Shown piece after piece: positions 1 through 13,700 of a DNA stretch of 64,000 bases. The stretch's first letter is position 1; every line of letters begins with the position of its first letter. The notes beneath the pieces were generated by a model. The model ran no database searches, was not told the origin of the DNA, and was given only the letters and a program-made list of their open reading frames with translations. Source of the DNA: Guyanagaster necrorhizus (taxonomy: Eukaryota > Basidiomycota > Agaricomycetes > Agaricales > Physalacriaceae); assembly GCF_019112545.1 (NCBI RefSeq), contig NW_025064880.1, positions 1,245,719-1,309,718 on the forward strand, read 5' to 3'. A program made the position numbers and the translations under genes.

Positions 1-3000
1 GAGATGCATTAGATGACTGTCGACTGAGGGAGATAAGTAGCGGTAGCCATAATTGATGCCAGGCTGTGAACATAGCATCGGCATTCACGGGATTCTGATG
101 ACGGTTTCAGTATTTACCTTTCTCTTTGGATAGATTTGAAGTGTCCAAAGTCGATACCCATTTCTTGAGGTCGACAAGTAAATCAATAGCTTTCTTGCCG
201 CGCTCCACGGCTGGTGAACTGCATAGTAATCAGGAACTACTGGCGTCAGGAACAGCAGTGGGCTTACCTCGCGGAAGTCGCTGGCTCGTGTCGTCGTCCG
301 TGTCGCTGACTTTGAACGGAAGTACCTGCGATAGAAGCAAACTCGTCCAAAAGAGTGATAAGCCCTGAACAGTTGTCGACAGTGGTAAATTGTTGAGGTC
401 CATCAGCCACCAAGCCAGTTACAAGCTCGAATGAAAGGCGCGCGGCTTCTGGGTTAGATATGGTTGACCGAACAAGGGCAAAGACTAAATTCCACTCTGT
501 TTGGGAACTAAAGCGCACTTTCAGAGATAACACCAATATGGTGGAGTAAAGGCCGACCTTATGACATCGCGATGCTTTTGAACAATGAGAATGACTCCAG
601 ATATGACTTGCTCTGCGACTGAATTTGCAATAGCTGGTGTCAGTCCCGACAAGAGATCGAAAGAGACATAGATCTGGTCTCGAAGAGAAGGCTGCAACCT
701 AAATTAGCACTCGAACTATATTATTCACTTGTTGTCAATACGCACGATTTGAGCAAGTATCAAACAAAGTCGCAAGAGGCCCACAACAGCTCGCTCGATG
801 AGGAGAACGCTATACTGCTCAGAAGATGACAGTAAATTTGATAAATGTTCGAATACGATTGGCCTAGAACAGTGTCAGATAAGATCAGTGTCTCAAACGA
901 GCGGTTGAGACGTACCATAGATCTTCGATGTGCTGCGGCGTCTGACAAGCTATACTGACCATGGTCTCCAGCAGGAATATCGACGCAGGATCGTATGGAA
1001 GGGAGTACGTGTCATTATCTTGCGGCGCAAAGTTTCCATCATCGGAACCTTGTTTGAGTTTGGCTACCGTCCGGTCATGCGCTAATGCCTCTAGGGCGCG
1101 AACTGCCGCAACAAGAGCCTGTAGATCCAATTGCCTAGAATGCAACATATGTCAGTGAGCTGGGAGATAAGAGGGAATCTCCGTACATGATCTGGCTATA
1201 CAGCTCGTCCAGACGACATGACGTGATACAATCTATTGTGCAAAGTGTGTTTTCAACGTCGACATCGGTAGCCTCGGGTAGCGCTTCAGAACTAGCTGCA
1301 TAGGGTGTCATCAAATATGAAGACAGTGCCGACAAAAGCCCTCCGTCATTACGTGATGCATGACGCTGCGGCTGACTTCCACGCAAAGGTATCATGGAAA
1401 CACCACCAAGGAAATCTTCCATCTGTAGCATCCTTGTTGGAAGTAAGGAGTGAAGAAACAAATTCTGGAACATCTCGAAGATCTGAGGTGCAAACGTTTG
1501 TCAGGATTCTTCTGTCATGGAATAGTGAGTGCCCAAACCTGTGTCCAGCCTTCTCGAAGAGCATTGCCATTCCCATTGACGATATTGAAGAGGACAACGG
1601 CAGCTAATTGACCCTTGAAGTTGGTCCCAAAATTGATGGACAGATTGGATACTGTGACAGATTGTCCTTCTACATCTACGACAGGATAATTGGGAATTTG
1701 GACTGGAACGGACTCCGAAAGAAGGCTAGTCGCCTGCGAAAGTGACACCACGACGAAGTCAAATACATCCGGAAGACGGAAATGTCCAGCGAGTGTAGCA
1801 CATTGTCGGAATCCGGCGACAGACCGTTGAATAATATAATCATCGTCGAAACTAATGAAGGCGTAGGCGATGGCCGATATGACAGGTTTCCAGACGGACT
1901 TGAAGATGTCGATATCGAAATGGGGCGTATTGCATATCATAAAGTCACCTGCAGGCATATTACTAAAGGCCTATGGAAAGACCATAGAACCGTACCAGCT
2001 TGTCGTGAACGTGTCAAAAGTTCTTTCCATGCATACTCGAAACCGAGTTGTCCCGTATGCTCCTCAGGCATGACAATCTCTCTTTTGCGTATGGAGTCGT
2101 AGATGTTTTGCTAATGACAATTCAGAACATGTTGATACGAGTGTATTGGGACATACCAGATACTCAGCAGGGAAATCGCCTTTATCGTTAACGCCCCTCA
2201 AGTTCTTTTGATACTCCTCAAAAGACATTCGTTTCTAGTGCCACTTAGACTCCAGGATCTCTAAATTAGTCTACAGCACGTACCCGGACTTGCGGATTAT
2301 GCAGATCAGTGTTGAGCATGATGATAGAATAGGCTAAGACATAGACGGCATCCTCGCTCCTGATTTCAGCTGGGAGACTGCTCAGCACATATACAGTGCA
2401 AAAGGGAAACTCCTAGGTTACCTGGTCCCGATGCAAAATATATGGACGCAAACGTCTCCGTTATTCGGGAGATTTGCTGCGCCTCGCCAGGTAGCCGGAA
2501 GGTTTCCAATAGCTCTCGCATGGCTTCAGCCATAGGTTTCTAGAGGGGCAGAAAGTCACTCTGTTGGACACGATGTTGTTGGAATGACAAACATTTTTGA
2601 AGTCGAAAAGACCGATAAATGCCTTAAGCACCTCAATGTTATCAGGTTTCGATATGTAATCTCCCAAAAGGCGTTTATCCAACCGAGTACAGCTCTTCAG
2701 GAACTTTGCCAGACTCTGAGCTTTACTGACCTCCGGGGACAGGTCAGCATATATCAGCCCATTCTCCTCCAGAAAGGCAATGCCAGCCTTCGGCTTTGCA
2801 TTGAAACGAGAAGCACCAGCGAGAATCAACTTCTTTTGAGATTTCTTCCGCAGAAGGGACTCGGGAGATGGGAACTCTGGAGACCACGGACTTGAAGCCT
2901 AATAACAGCCAGGTCAAAACGGTGCAATTTGAAATGAAACGCTACAGACACCATTAGCTCGACCGGCCATATCATTGACAAAAGCTAGCAGAAGGTCCAG

Positions 3001-4810
3001 ACAAAGGAATTGGGCGTTTCGTTGCTGCACGTCTAAGCCTCCGCCGTAATATGCTGGATACACCGACTGGAGACAAATATACCTTGGTAAGCGAACATAT
3101 GAGATCAGTAATATGGACTCACTTTCGTCAAAAAGTCGATGAGACGTTCCAGCAAGTTTTCGCAATTAATGTCACAGTCGTAGTTAGTATATAAATCAAC
3201 CATAAAACTAGCATGTCTGGAAATCTGACTCAAGATTTCCAGACTTAAATCACGCGTTTCTCCTCGCGCAGGAGGAACAAGTAATCGAGGCGGAGTAGAA
3301 GCTTGTTTTTCCAATTGTAACTCGACATCGACTGGACCCAAAGACGAGGTGCCAGGCGTCCCAGATCTAGGAGATCCCGTATAGACGCCTTTCTTGTTCA
3401 TAGCCTGCTGAGCCTTTGAGAGTGCAGGAGCAAGGCGATCTATCGTGAACGCCAGGAAGAGCTCTTGCTGCAGTTTTAAGTGTTGTCGCATGGTGTCAAA
3501 CATGGTTGATATCGTGCGTAATGAGGAATGAAGGACAGAGCTATTTTCCGATCGTGCCAGCTGAAAGAGGAACTTGCAACCGGGATCAAGTATGAGCGCT
3601 TCCAATGAGGGAAAATCTGTGATTCTAGGGCCAACTTCCTCCAATGCGGCATTCAGAATTCCGAGGACGATTAAGCGCGTAGAGTCTGTATGCTGCTGAT
3701 CGTTAGGGTCCAAGACGTGGACGAGAACGCGGAGAAGTTCCAATATCGACGGTAGTCCATCTGACATTTATCCCAATCTCATTCAGTGGGTCACTGTGAC
3801 TAAGACGAGAAACTCACATTGAGGCCTGGGACCAGCAGGTACCGGGGAAGGTGGGGGACGTAGTTCCTCCACAACTGGCGTCGGAAACTGGTCTGGCAGA
3901 GGTTGTTCTGTGTCCTGTTCTGTCGACACTGACATCTTTATCTCGCCATCTTGGGTCTCTTCATCATTGCAACGGAGTTTCTCCTCTTCTGCAGCAGCAT
4001 CCAAAAAGTGGAGCCGAGAAAAAACAGTTCGGACGAGAGCATGCATTGTTGTTTCGGCAGAGCGCCGTAAGGTTTCTGAGCGTTCTGTGTTGAACTTCCG
4101 GAAGTAACGCGACGAGAAGACTACTCACCACTCAGACGCATCTGACAGCACGTCGTAAGAACAGTCTCCAACATTTCGCACACCTCAACATCTCCTAGCA
4201 CTGTTCCGTGTCCACAAAGACAGTCCTGTATGACTGACATGATCTTGAGTAGAACGACTTCATCTCCGGATGAGTCACTAGGTTCGAATTTACAGTGAGA
4301 TACAGTGCTGCTGAGTTCCACGAGTGCTGCATCGAGGGAAACGGATTGCGATGAAATAAGGCCGCAAGTGAAGAACTTGTGAAGCGAAGAAAGCGCGGTA
4401 GACGTGATTGGCCCGGTTGAAAGAGGAGAACGAATGATAGCAAAAAAAGGACCTAGGATCGTAGGCAAAGGAACGCTCGTAACGTCTGATATCATTTGAG
4501 CACAGTAAAGGCAACAACGGACGTGTCACTTACCTTCCACATCCCTCAGTGCTCGTTTTAATTCCTGGAATCCAACCATAAGATCTATTTCCCTGCTTCC
4601 GCTCCTATAATGCTTGTCATGGTGGGCAGCGGTGGATATTCGGAGCCCTAGGTTGCTTCCGAGGGCCGAGTCTCTCGTATTCATAAAGTGCGTAGCCGAC
4701 GCCCATCGGGAATTCTTCCGCATAATAGAAGTGACGGACAGTATTTCAGAATACAGGATATGTTTCTGCGACACCGTCCGGCGCGTCGGTGAAGGCTGTG
4801 GATGAGCCAT
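1..4810 (-). CDS. GEA1: Sec7-domain ARF guanine-nucleotide exchange factor, Gea/GBF1 family (partial, 3' end beyond window)
   Basis: Large multi-exon gene read right to left, starting at the ATG at 4808-4810 (MAHPQPSPTRR). The N-terminal segment SEILSVTSIMRKNSRWAS matches the DCB region of Gea/GBF1. HUS-like helices follow at about 3100-3770. The Sec7 domain lies at about 2300-2830; its catalytic glutamate finger reads ETFRLPGEAQQISRITETFA at about 2455-2520, and the motif YSIIMLNTDLHNPQ is at about 2285-2345. HDS helices follow, and at 130-230 the text ERGKKAIDLLVDLKKWVS is typical of the GBF1 C-terminal half. A further exon (WHQLWLPLL) runs off the left edge, so the C-terminus is missing. 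Known role of the family: it loads GTP onto Arf1 at the cis-Golgi for COPI vesicle formation. Introns are about 50-60 bases. The start is 124 bases from the divergent Pfs2 start. Gea1 versus Gea2 cannot be told apart in a one-copy basidiomycete. Confidence 0.93.
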
Positions 4811-4934
4811 TGAGGCGTGCATATATCCAAGACGTGGCCGTCGTGTCACCGAGCCATGTAATTTGTTTGCTTCGAAAGTTTGAGACAAATACATATCCTC
4901 GTTTCTTTCTTACATTTCTTCCATCTTTCTGGGC
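4811..4934. promoter_or_regulatory. Shared divergent promoter region of GEA and PFS2
   Basis: Only 124 bases separate the two start codons, so both transcripts must start within it or inside each other's leaders. The tract is pyrimidine-rich towards PFS2 (runs of CTTTCTTTC and TTCTTCC), which is common near fungal transcription starts. No clear TATA box was seen. The regulatory role is inferred from geometry alone. Confidence 0.5.
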
Positions 4935-6931
4935 ATGCCTTTGCCTGTTCTTCTGCCGAAGAGCGCTCTACCTCAGCCATCTGTCAACTCACACCTTGAA
5001 TGGACGCCCAAAAAACACCTTTTACCTCCACAGCCGCCTCCGGTTGATGACGCCAAGATTCAAGAGCAAGAACTGGCAAATAGCCGACAGATATTAGATG
5101 GCAAAATTATCAAAAAGACGCGGCCAAGGAAGACAGTAGATTATTACGGAGGAATGGGTCGATGGGCATTGGTGCGCCTTCATTTTCTGTCATGAAATCC
5201 TTATACTCAGGACAGCACAGTTGCGTAAATTGCGCCCCAATTCTACCTACGTGCCCCAGCTGCGACCAGCACCACCATATATCATTAATGTGCGAGGTTT
5301 CAATTCATCCCCAGGCGAGTCTATAAACCTCTTCCCCACAGTTATTACCCCCCAAAGCATATCCGGGCAATTCATCTACATCCTTGTGTACAAAATTCAT
5401 CCATACTTCAACAAATAAAATTCGTTGTCCCGTGAACATCGTGACGGTTCGTGCTTCTCTTGTTGAGTGAGCGAACAAAGCGCCGACAACTCAAGTAATT
5501 CAGTGGACGCCTGAAGGAAGACGCGTCCTCACAGGTTCTACCAGTGGAGAGTTCACTCTCTGGAATGGACTCACATTCAATTTCGAAACTATCCTCCAAG
5601 CCCATGACAGCGCCATCTGCACTTTCAGTTTTACACACTCTGGGGCATACCTAGTATCTGCAGACAAGAGTGGTGTCATCAAGTACTTCGAGCCCAACAT
5701 GAACAACTTGACAGCATGGCAAGGGTCCAGCTCGCGAGAAGCCATACGTGGTATCAGTTTCAGTCCAGACGATCGTCGGTTTGCAACGGCAAGCGATGAC
5801 TCTAGTGTTCGTATATGGTCCTTTGCAGAAAGCCGAGTGGAGAGTGTTTTAACGGGTTGAGTGCTTGGTTTTCACACCGTTAGAGGAACTCTGATTTTAT
5901 TCCCTAGGGCACGGTTGGGATGTAAAATGTGTCCAATGGCATCCGTCTAAAGGCCTCCTCGTTTCTGGAAGTAAAGATAACCAGATAAAGTTCTGGGATC
6001 CTCGAACAGGCACCGTCCTGTCTACCTTGTACGTCGGTTCACCCGCTTTCATGCTGAACCTAACCTGCTTTAGACATCAGCACAAGAACACGATCCAAGC
6101 GCTAGCTTGGTCGCCCAACGGTAACATGGTTGCCAGTGCTTCTCGTGACCAAACTGTTCGTGTCTTCGATATCCGTGCCATGAAAGAATTCCGGATACTC
6201 AAAGGACACAAGAAAGAAGTGTGCTGTGCGTACGCATCTCATATTCTCTATTTGAAAAATCTAATAACAACATTCATATAGCCGTCGCATGGCATCCCTT
6301 ACACCCCATCCTTGTCTCTGGTGGCTCTGAAGGTGCCGTTCTTCACTGGGATCTGGGTGCAGAAGACGAAACGCTGAGTCAACCCGTATCCTCACCACGC
6401 GCTACCCTCTCTCAAGCACACGACTCAAACGTATGGTCTATGGCCTTCCATCCCCTCGGCCACCTCCTCGTCACCGCATCTAATGACCATACTACCCGAT
6501 TTTGGTGCCGTGAACGCCCTGGTGATGCCTCTTCCGTTTTCTCTGGGGGCGGAGAGAAGCCACCAGAAATGATCGACACCAGTGGTCAGGACGAGGAAGA
6601 CGACTCAATGGTGCCTGGCTTTAGTTATGGTGGAAACGGGGAATGGTGGGGCAAGGAAGAGGAGGGAGACCGGAGTGAGGATTACAATGGAGATAACGGG
6701 CATGGTAAAAATAATTGGAACAATGGAGGAGAAGACGATTTCATTCCTGGAATTGGTGGCGGACCTCCACCCCCACCTAGACTACCCCCGGCACAAGAAG
6801 ATTCATACGCACACGGAGGGGATGAATGGGGCCGGAACAGCCGTGGTGGAGGTGATTGGGATAGGGGAGAACGTAGACAATCTCGCTACGGCGATAGTTG
6901 GGGTTCGAGGCGAGGGGGAGGAAGATATTGA
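4935..6931 (+). CDS. PFS2: Polyadenylation factor subunit Pfs2 (WDR33 family)
   Basis: Multi-exon WD40 protein. After splicing, the N-terminus carries [18 protein letters not shown] followed by [14 protein letters not shown] and [16 protein letters not shown], diagnostic of Pfs2/WDR33. WD repeats follow, with units such as [70 protein letters not shown] and [14 protein letters not shown]. The tail (about 6540-6931) is acidic, then glycine- and proline-rich, ending in an RGG-like GSRRGGGRY. Known role: the cleavage and polyadenylation factor (CPF) scaffold in the nucleus; human WDR33 contacts the AAUAAA signal. Introns seen at about 5170-5220, 5302-5347, 5449-5500, 5858-5908, 6029-6074 and 6228-6281 keep the frame open. 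The start is the first ATG in frame and agrees with the short fungal N-terminus. Transcribed towards the convergent dehydrogenase gene. Confidence 0.95.
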
Positions 6932-7265
6932 TATTGCTTGGGAAAGTGTTGATCTACAACTACGCATATACCACTTGAGAAGACCTAGGACCTGAGAATA
7001 TGCAAGTCATCCCCTCTTTGAGTCATTCACTTGTGCGCTCCCGAAAGCTCAGTATGGGGATCAAAAGTCCATTTCCAAAAGGTATGTATAAATTCAGACC
7101 TCGATAAATGTACAGTGACAAAAGTCCATTGTCAATACTGATTTGAATTTGACTGAGTCAATCGGGAAGATATGTTGCAGATAATCTTTGCAGTTTGACC
7201 TATGTAAGAATGAGGCTGGTATGGTTTTCAGAGAGCATAGAGCACCCAGCATACCTGAAACGAAG

Positions 7266-8488
7266 TCATGCTTTTGATTCAAGGAACTTGTACACAGATG
7301 AGAAATCTTTCGTTGCAAGTTCCGGGGAAGCTTGAAGCATCCGGGCGTATATCTGCGTAGCAGCATCTCCCATGGGAAGAGGTGTCCCCGTTTGCGCTCC
7401 AATATCGGCGGCTAAGCCCATATCCTACTCAAAGTGAAGAAACAATAGCCATTAAAGGATACTGTTTCTCATACCTTGAGCATCAGGCTTGTCGCGAAAC
7501 CTCCTTCATAGCCACGGTCGCACGGTGGAGATAGATCTGGCAGAGCTTTGGGCACGGGATTATTGACGGACATGGACCAACAATTGCCAGTTGATGAACC
7601 GATAACGCTTGACAAGACGACGGGATCAAGACCGAGTCTCTTCCCCAGTAGCATGGCTTCGGCAGTAGCAATTTGCTGAACACCTAACATGAGCTAAAAG
7701 AGAAGGTCATTGAACTGAGTACAGAGTGGGAACATCCCGAATGCTAACATTGTTGCAGATTTTAGCTCCGAGACCAGCACCAGACGGACCACAGTGAATG
7801 ATTCTTTGGCCCATAAGAGAAAGAATAGAGTATGATCTGTCAAAAGCTGCTTCTGTTCCTCCTACGAGGAACGTGAGAGCTCCTGCCCTGGCCCCGGCGA
7901 CGCCTTAGACATGCGAGTTGACACGTTCAGCAGGCGATAGACGAAAGAAAGGTGGGTCTTACCACCAGATACTGGCGCATCTACAGCTTGAACGCCGAGG
8001 TCATTCAACTGGGAGGCAAGTTGTTGGGCAACTGAGACATCGAGAGTGGTCGAATCGATGGCAAATGTGTCTCGGATTGCATTGTGAGGAAGAGCACGAA
8101 TCCCGGGAATGATGCTTTCGTTATAGACTTGCTTTACGTGGGGAGATGACGGAAGCATAGTTATCACTGTCTGGGACGACATAGCAGCCCTGAAGATCGG
8201 TTGAATGAGAAGTGGAGTCTGAATCAAGTTGCATACTCACACGTCTGGAGTCAATGCAGTATGAATCTTGGCATCGGGGAACTTGAAGAGAAAATCCCTG
8301 CAAAAAAGGTCTGCACGTTCGGGCACTGCGTCGCATACAACGAAATGAGAGTCGCCTTCTTGGGCTTGTTGTTTCGAAAAGAGGTTGTAGGCCATCTCGG
8401 AGCCCATGCGGCCTAAGCCGACAAATGCGGTGCTCTTTGAGCGCAAGGTCATACGAGACAGAGGGTCCAGCAGACGGAGAGACTTCAT
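7266..8488 (-). CDS. 3-hydroxyisobutyrate dehydrogenase, probably mitochondrial
   Basis: Starts at 8488 (MKSLRLLDPLSRMTLRSKS), an Arg/Ser-rich leader with few acids that fits a mitochondrial presequence. Then comes the Rossmann motif FVGLGRMGSEMAYNLF. Later motifs are VITMLPSSPHVKQVY, the substrate loop VDAPVSGG, and the catalytic lysine region GAGLGAKICNN (about 7740-7790). The C-terminal domain contains SSTGNCWSM and NNPVP and ends KFLESKA at 7266. This is the standard order for the beta-hydroxyacid dehydrogenase family. Known reaction: NAD+-dependent oxidation of 3-hydroxyisobutyrate to methylmalonate semialdehyde in valine breakdown. At least four introns are visible. A related enzyme of the family (6-phosphogluconate-like or glyoxylate reductase) is possible but less likely given the presequence and loop motifs. 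Confidence 0.9.
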
Positions 8489-8589
8489 ACTGGGTACGTA
8501 CTATTACACAAAGCGGTCATCTGGGTTTTCGTGCGGGGTTGTGGGGGGAAAGCATGACCGGCTATTAAAAATACCGAGTTCCGTTGAGT

Positions 8590-8613
8590 GGTTGGTTGGT
8601 TGGTTGGTTGGTT
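8590..8613 (+). repeat. GGTT tetranucleotide microsatellite, six units
   Basis: Six perfect GGTT units lie in the 656-base divergent spacer between the dehydrogenase and arrestin-like genes. Length variation between strains is likely for such a run; any effect on either promoter is speculation. The rest of the spacer (8489-9144) shows no gene. Confidence 0.9.
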
Positions 8614-9144
8614 GTCGGCAGACACAGACAGAGGGGAATCCGTTACCAGTGATTTACCCCAGAATTGATGACCCTTGTGTCTCCCTGTAAAATCCGGGTA
8701 ATTCAAGCACCTTATGAATTTACCAACGCATCAAAATCCGTTTATCCTAGCATCAGGATTGGCAAATTGCAACTTGAACATGTCGTTGCGCAACAGGGGA
8801 TGACTTGTCCTCAAGAGGGGCAAGGTAAAGTAAATGCCTTGCTCCACTTGAACGCTCTTCTAGACCTTTGGATGAATGAGGGAATTATTCAGTGTAATAG
8901 ACTATGTTTGGATCCGGGACAACCCGAGTCGGCGCGAACGGTCTAGAGCATAGTAATCGGCCATACATCTTCTCTAAATACGAAGGTTTGAAGGTGCACT
9001 CTTCTCTTTGCCTTTGCCTAGACCTTGCCTTGTCTGAAGGGACACGGTAACACTTGTTGTCCCTCGCCGGTAATACCTTCGGCTTTCGCTTATTGTTAAC
9101 GGTTACTTCCTCCGACCCTGTTTCCATCTATCCTACTACCATCA

Positions 9145-10709
9145 ATGGACGCCGACCTCACCCTCGATACTGAAAACCTACCAGCCTATGATACTGACTT
9201 GTCCTTAGCGTCCCCATCGTACTCGGCTCACCCCGGACTTACTGAAGTTAGTCTCCATCCCGAGCCGTTTTCCCCAGAGATATCTTCCTCTACGCACCAT
9301 TGGTCATGCGAAACGAAACACATGAAGATTGATTTAGGCCCTCACATATGGGGGCTTACTTCTCCAAGCTACGGACTTGGCGGAACAGTAGTGGGCAGCG
9401 TCAAGTTTTTGGAGCAACGCCAGCATGTTGAACAAGTCACTGTTTCGGTGCGCACCTTGGTTCGATTTTGATCGCTCTTCATTCAATCTATCTAGTTCGA
9501 AGGCCGTCTAACGACTTTCCGCCCTTATCGGGGCACCAATAGCGACGCCACTTCATCTTTAGTTTCGCGTACTTTCCCATTGTACACCTCCTGTATGGGA
9601 TGCGTATTCGATTGGGACGCAGAACATCATTTCTCGATACCTATTCCCACTGAAATCAATACTCCCGGTGGAGGTACCGCGCCTACACCTCCTTCATTTA
9701 ACTGTTATTTCTATGGCTCCGCACTGGAGGTCACCTATACCATAAAGATTGATATGATCCATAAAGGAAACCTAAACAATCTACGTCGACATGAAACGTG
9801 CACCTTTTTTTTTTCCCGCTTCCTGGCAAGCTTACTGATCTTGTCCACAGAAAAGCGATACCCGTTTATTATTTACCAAAGACGCACCCAGTGAACCCAC
9901 CTCTTTCTACTATTCCCCGACCCTCTCGACTGAGCGACGAAACCGATATCTATCTGCACTGGTTGGATCGCGTTCACACAGTTGCTGCAACTCCATCCTG
10001 GACAAACACTAAATGTAAATCGGACCTAGACCGCTTTATGAAAGCAGTATATGTCTGTCTTTCTCTGATCGTCTCAGTTTTGTACTTACTTGCGCGTAAT
10101 GTAGGTTTCGATACCCACCCCTCAGCGATTCTCCGCTGGCGACGACATACCCTTTGCCGTCAGCCTTTTATTTTCCAAAGAGCCTTACTTTGCAAAGTTG
10201 CTCACCCGCTCTATACGGGTTGTGCTACTTAAACGTATCTCCTTCGGATCGAAGAAGACCTTCAATTCGAAACCGGAAGAACACGATGATTCAAACCACA
10301 GCGAGTGGGTCCTCACCTCTGGCCAGCTGAAATACCAGAATGAGTTTGCAGAGGGTGTACGGTTACTGCGAGGATATGTTAAAGCCGGTGGAACGGGAAA
10401 GGAAAGCTCGTGGATGGTTGACTGTGTCGGTGTTCAGGTGCGTCGCGTTCTCTTGCACTTGTTGAGGCCCACAACGATGGCTGACTACGTCTGGAACTCC
10501 AGTACGTTATACGCGTCACCATCATACCCCCAAAGAATCTGGCGGAGCACTTACCCACCTTTCACCACGAAGAGATTGTGGAATTGACCACGGACCATTG
10601 GGGCCCTTCCCCACAACCTGTTATCAACGGTATCCCAACTCCGGCTGTTGGGTTAGCGAGTGACCCGCAGTCCAATTGGATTGGGAATACCGTCTACGCT
10701 GTTGTATGA
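9145..10709 (+). CDS. Arrestin-like domain protein
   Basis: Five exons (9145-9447, 9496-9797, 9851-10046, 10105-10437, 10503-10709) join in frame to 446 residues. The N-terminus starts MDADLTLDTENLPAYD, an acidic low-complexity leader with a LPAYD motif. Beta-strand-rich text follows: LGGTVVGSVKFLEQRQHVEQ, then VTYTIKIDMIHKG typical of an arrestin N-lobe. The C-lobe has FSAGDDIPFAVSLLFS, then TRSIRVVLLKRISF, and after the last intron YVIRVTIIPPKN. Fungal arrestin-like proteins act as adaptors that recruit Rsp5-type ubiquitin ligases to membrane transporters; no clear PPxY was seen here, so ligase recruitment is not supported directly. The last intron removes an in-frame segment that would otherwise break the YVIRV strand. 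Not assigned to a named yeast alpha-arrestin. Confidence 0.75.
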
Positions 10710-13700
10710 ATGTGATGACATTAATTGATAAGGATTTACCGTGCTACTAAATTTAGCTATCTCGGTACAAAACTGATCTTGAAAGTTGGAAACCTTTGTC
10801 CACTTGGACCCACTGCATGACGATCGTTGCATGTCTTGAGTTTGGGCAGCGATTATCATCAGGTGTCCGTGGCTAACAGCTGGGTTCAGCGGTAGCCCTT
10901 TGACTTTTTTCAAAGCAAAGGCTAAACTATTTGCAACATCTGGGTAGTCTTGATCGCCACGAGTTTCTTCCATGTGGACAAGCTAACTCGTGATTTCAGC
11001 TTAGGGCCCTTGGACGATCACTGTTGTCCAGTGTTGTCTTTACCAGAAGTTCGAACCTTCGTCAATTGTCTTCCTCGTAATTGAACAGTAAATGTGAATT
11101 CGAAAGATATTTGTTTTAATTTATATTTGTGCCTAAAATAGGTAAAAGAAATTGCTAATAACCTTTCTATATTTCGAAAATTGCACTTATTTCTTTGGTA
11201 TTTTTTAGGCTGAAGGCTGACTAAAAATAAATATCTTTCAGTTTCGATATACTGAGGTCGTCATGCAGTGGAATATCTTCTTTTCGTTCACTTACGGTGA
11301 GTAACATCTGTCACCCAACAAATCTTCGCGATTATAAAGGTCGGTCTCTGACACTCTTGGTTTCTCGACTAGCTCAGGACGCATGTTGGGTGGAGAATTG
11401 CCATCTGCTGTTCAAGTTGCCTCTGGGACAAAAAGTTGTTTCTTCTCCTCCGAGGACAACTTACTATTCTCAGCCGCTTCCCGTCGTTTCGGAGAAGAAT
11501 TACCTGAGTCTTAATAACGTCTTACAACTGTGATCATTTATGCTGCCCTGCCCCATTTATGACTCAAAGCTCTTAGAAGCACCCCAGAATTCCGGAAATT
11601 AATCGCAATGGTTCTAACCCACCCCAGTACATGCTAGAGAGATTTCCTTGTCATTACATAGTATCAAAGGAATTGCAAACCTTTCTAAAGTGTTCTTCAT
11701 TACACACAGGGTGAGTTCTACTTTCCATTTGAATATCGTTAATATACTTATATATGGCAGCCTTCACAGCGCCTGATTCACGAGGTGAAGTCTATTAGTG
11801 CTTATTTTAGGCGTCTGCGCTGGTATATGTTCGCCCGCTTTAACAATAGCTAACCCCAAGGACATGCAACCCTGCGTTTCGCAAGATCGTGGTCTGGAAC
11901 ATCCTACGTACGTGAATGTACGCAGTTATTATGGGCCCTATCCTTCGCCTCTGGAACTTAATTTCAAAGTAGCTGCTGCCTCTGAACTTTCCGAGATGAA
12001 AAAAAAAAAAGGAATGAGTCGACTCCGACTCGTGGATGTCGTTCCTGATCAAGCCACCAGAATTTCTTCCCGGGGAAAATGAAACCTCCACTCAACGTTA
12101 TCCACACTCATCATGGTGGATGAGGTCGCGGTTATCGATGGAATGACATTCGTACGGCGCTATCAAATCTGTTCAACTTCCTGATGATCGTGCGTAGTAC
12201 CCCAATTACTACTTTAACCCTCGTTGTGCCGTACTTTCTCAGAATACATTGCGGCGACATACACATTTGATGCCATCCCTTTTCCGACGCTGGCGGAGTA
12301 CCACATTAATCGTGTCTGATATTGGAAATGGTATGCCGTGACTGACCCCCAGTACTCAGGCCGTCCTAGGACCTGGCGCCTTTTGCCAGCAGTGTCTGAC
12401 CTCGAGGAACTTACATTTACTTGTATGTCGTATTCAACTGTTTTCTCGAGCTTTGTTCCGACATGTCGTAGGAAATTTTTCGTTCTTCGGAAATCATGAC
12501 AGAAAAAATACGCGTGTAACGTTCGTGACGTTGCTGGATTGTTCGATGAGAATCATACGTTCTCTCTAATGTCATCGACGCATTGTTGGTGATGAAACCT
12601 GGGAGACAACGGTTTTTCTGACCGGTGTGCAAAGCCACATCCAGGGACTTCCATGCCCCGAAAGAAAGCTGATGAGGCATCTGGAGGTTTAATAGGTCCT
12701 TCGTGATTGATTTGTGAAACGTTCAGTAGTTTTTGAAAAGGTTCACGCATATGAGTATCGGCGGCGATAATAGTCATCGATGTAATGCTCCTTGTCTTGA
12801 TGCATGCTGCACAACTCATGAACCTTGGCTTACGCGGCATTCAACTGCACGTTTCCCAATCCCATCAGTCCTGACAAAATAGTGTTTCATTTACCTCCGC
12901 CATGCATTTACAGAACGACACTACGGACATACTCATCCACTGCGCCGAGAGGTCGATCTTGGTTTCTCATCAGATGTTCGGTATCAGTAGTTCACGGATA
13001 CCCTTGCCGGATGAGATGACGGTACATCATTCTGAGCGCTGTGGGAGAGATATTGATTTTCAAGTAAACTCGTGTCAAAAGCCTGATTTCGTCCATCGAC
13101 CTCATGCATTCGGTTAAGTGGTGGGCACTGGATACATCGTGTCAGCCGCACTTTTTTTTAGTGACCTGAAATGCGAGAGGCTGCAGATGTCAGCGCGAGT
13201 CTTGATGGTAGAGTGGGAGGATAGCAACAATGCTACGGCAGTTTGGCCTCTTCCGACGTGACAAGCAGGGTGAACTTTCAGTTACTCTGCGCATGCTATC
13301 AGTCTCAGTGTTTGACACTCTGATAGTAGTCGGAAGAGAAAAGGCGGCGAAAAAAAGTACGAGTGATAAAGCAAGCATACGTCATTGATTGGAATCAGGC
13401 CGTACAGATGGATGAAGGATATAAGCCCATGAAGTATAGATGGAGATTATACAGAATGGCAAAGGCTTGGAGGATGCAACTTACGCAGGGGGAAACTACC
13501 GAAGAACCAGCAAAGGAGCAAGGACCCAAATGCAAGTCTATCTCAACCGGGGATGCCACAGGAAAAAGATAGGCATCGCTGGACAAACAATGGTTCCACG
13601 GGAGTGCTGCAGCAGATTGAGAACGACAGACATATCATCGGCCCGTGTTCCGTAAAATCTTTGCAAGAGAACCCATTAGTTAACGCCGAGACAATTTGCG

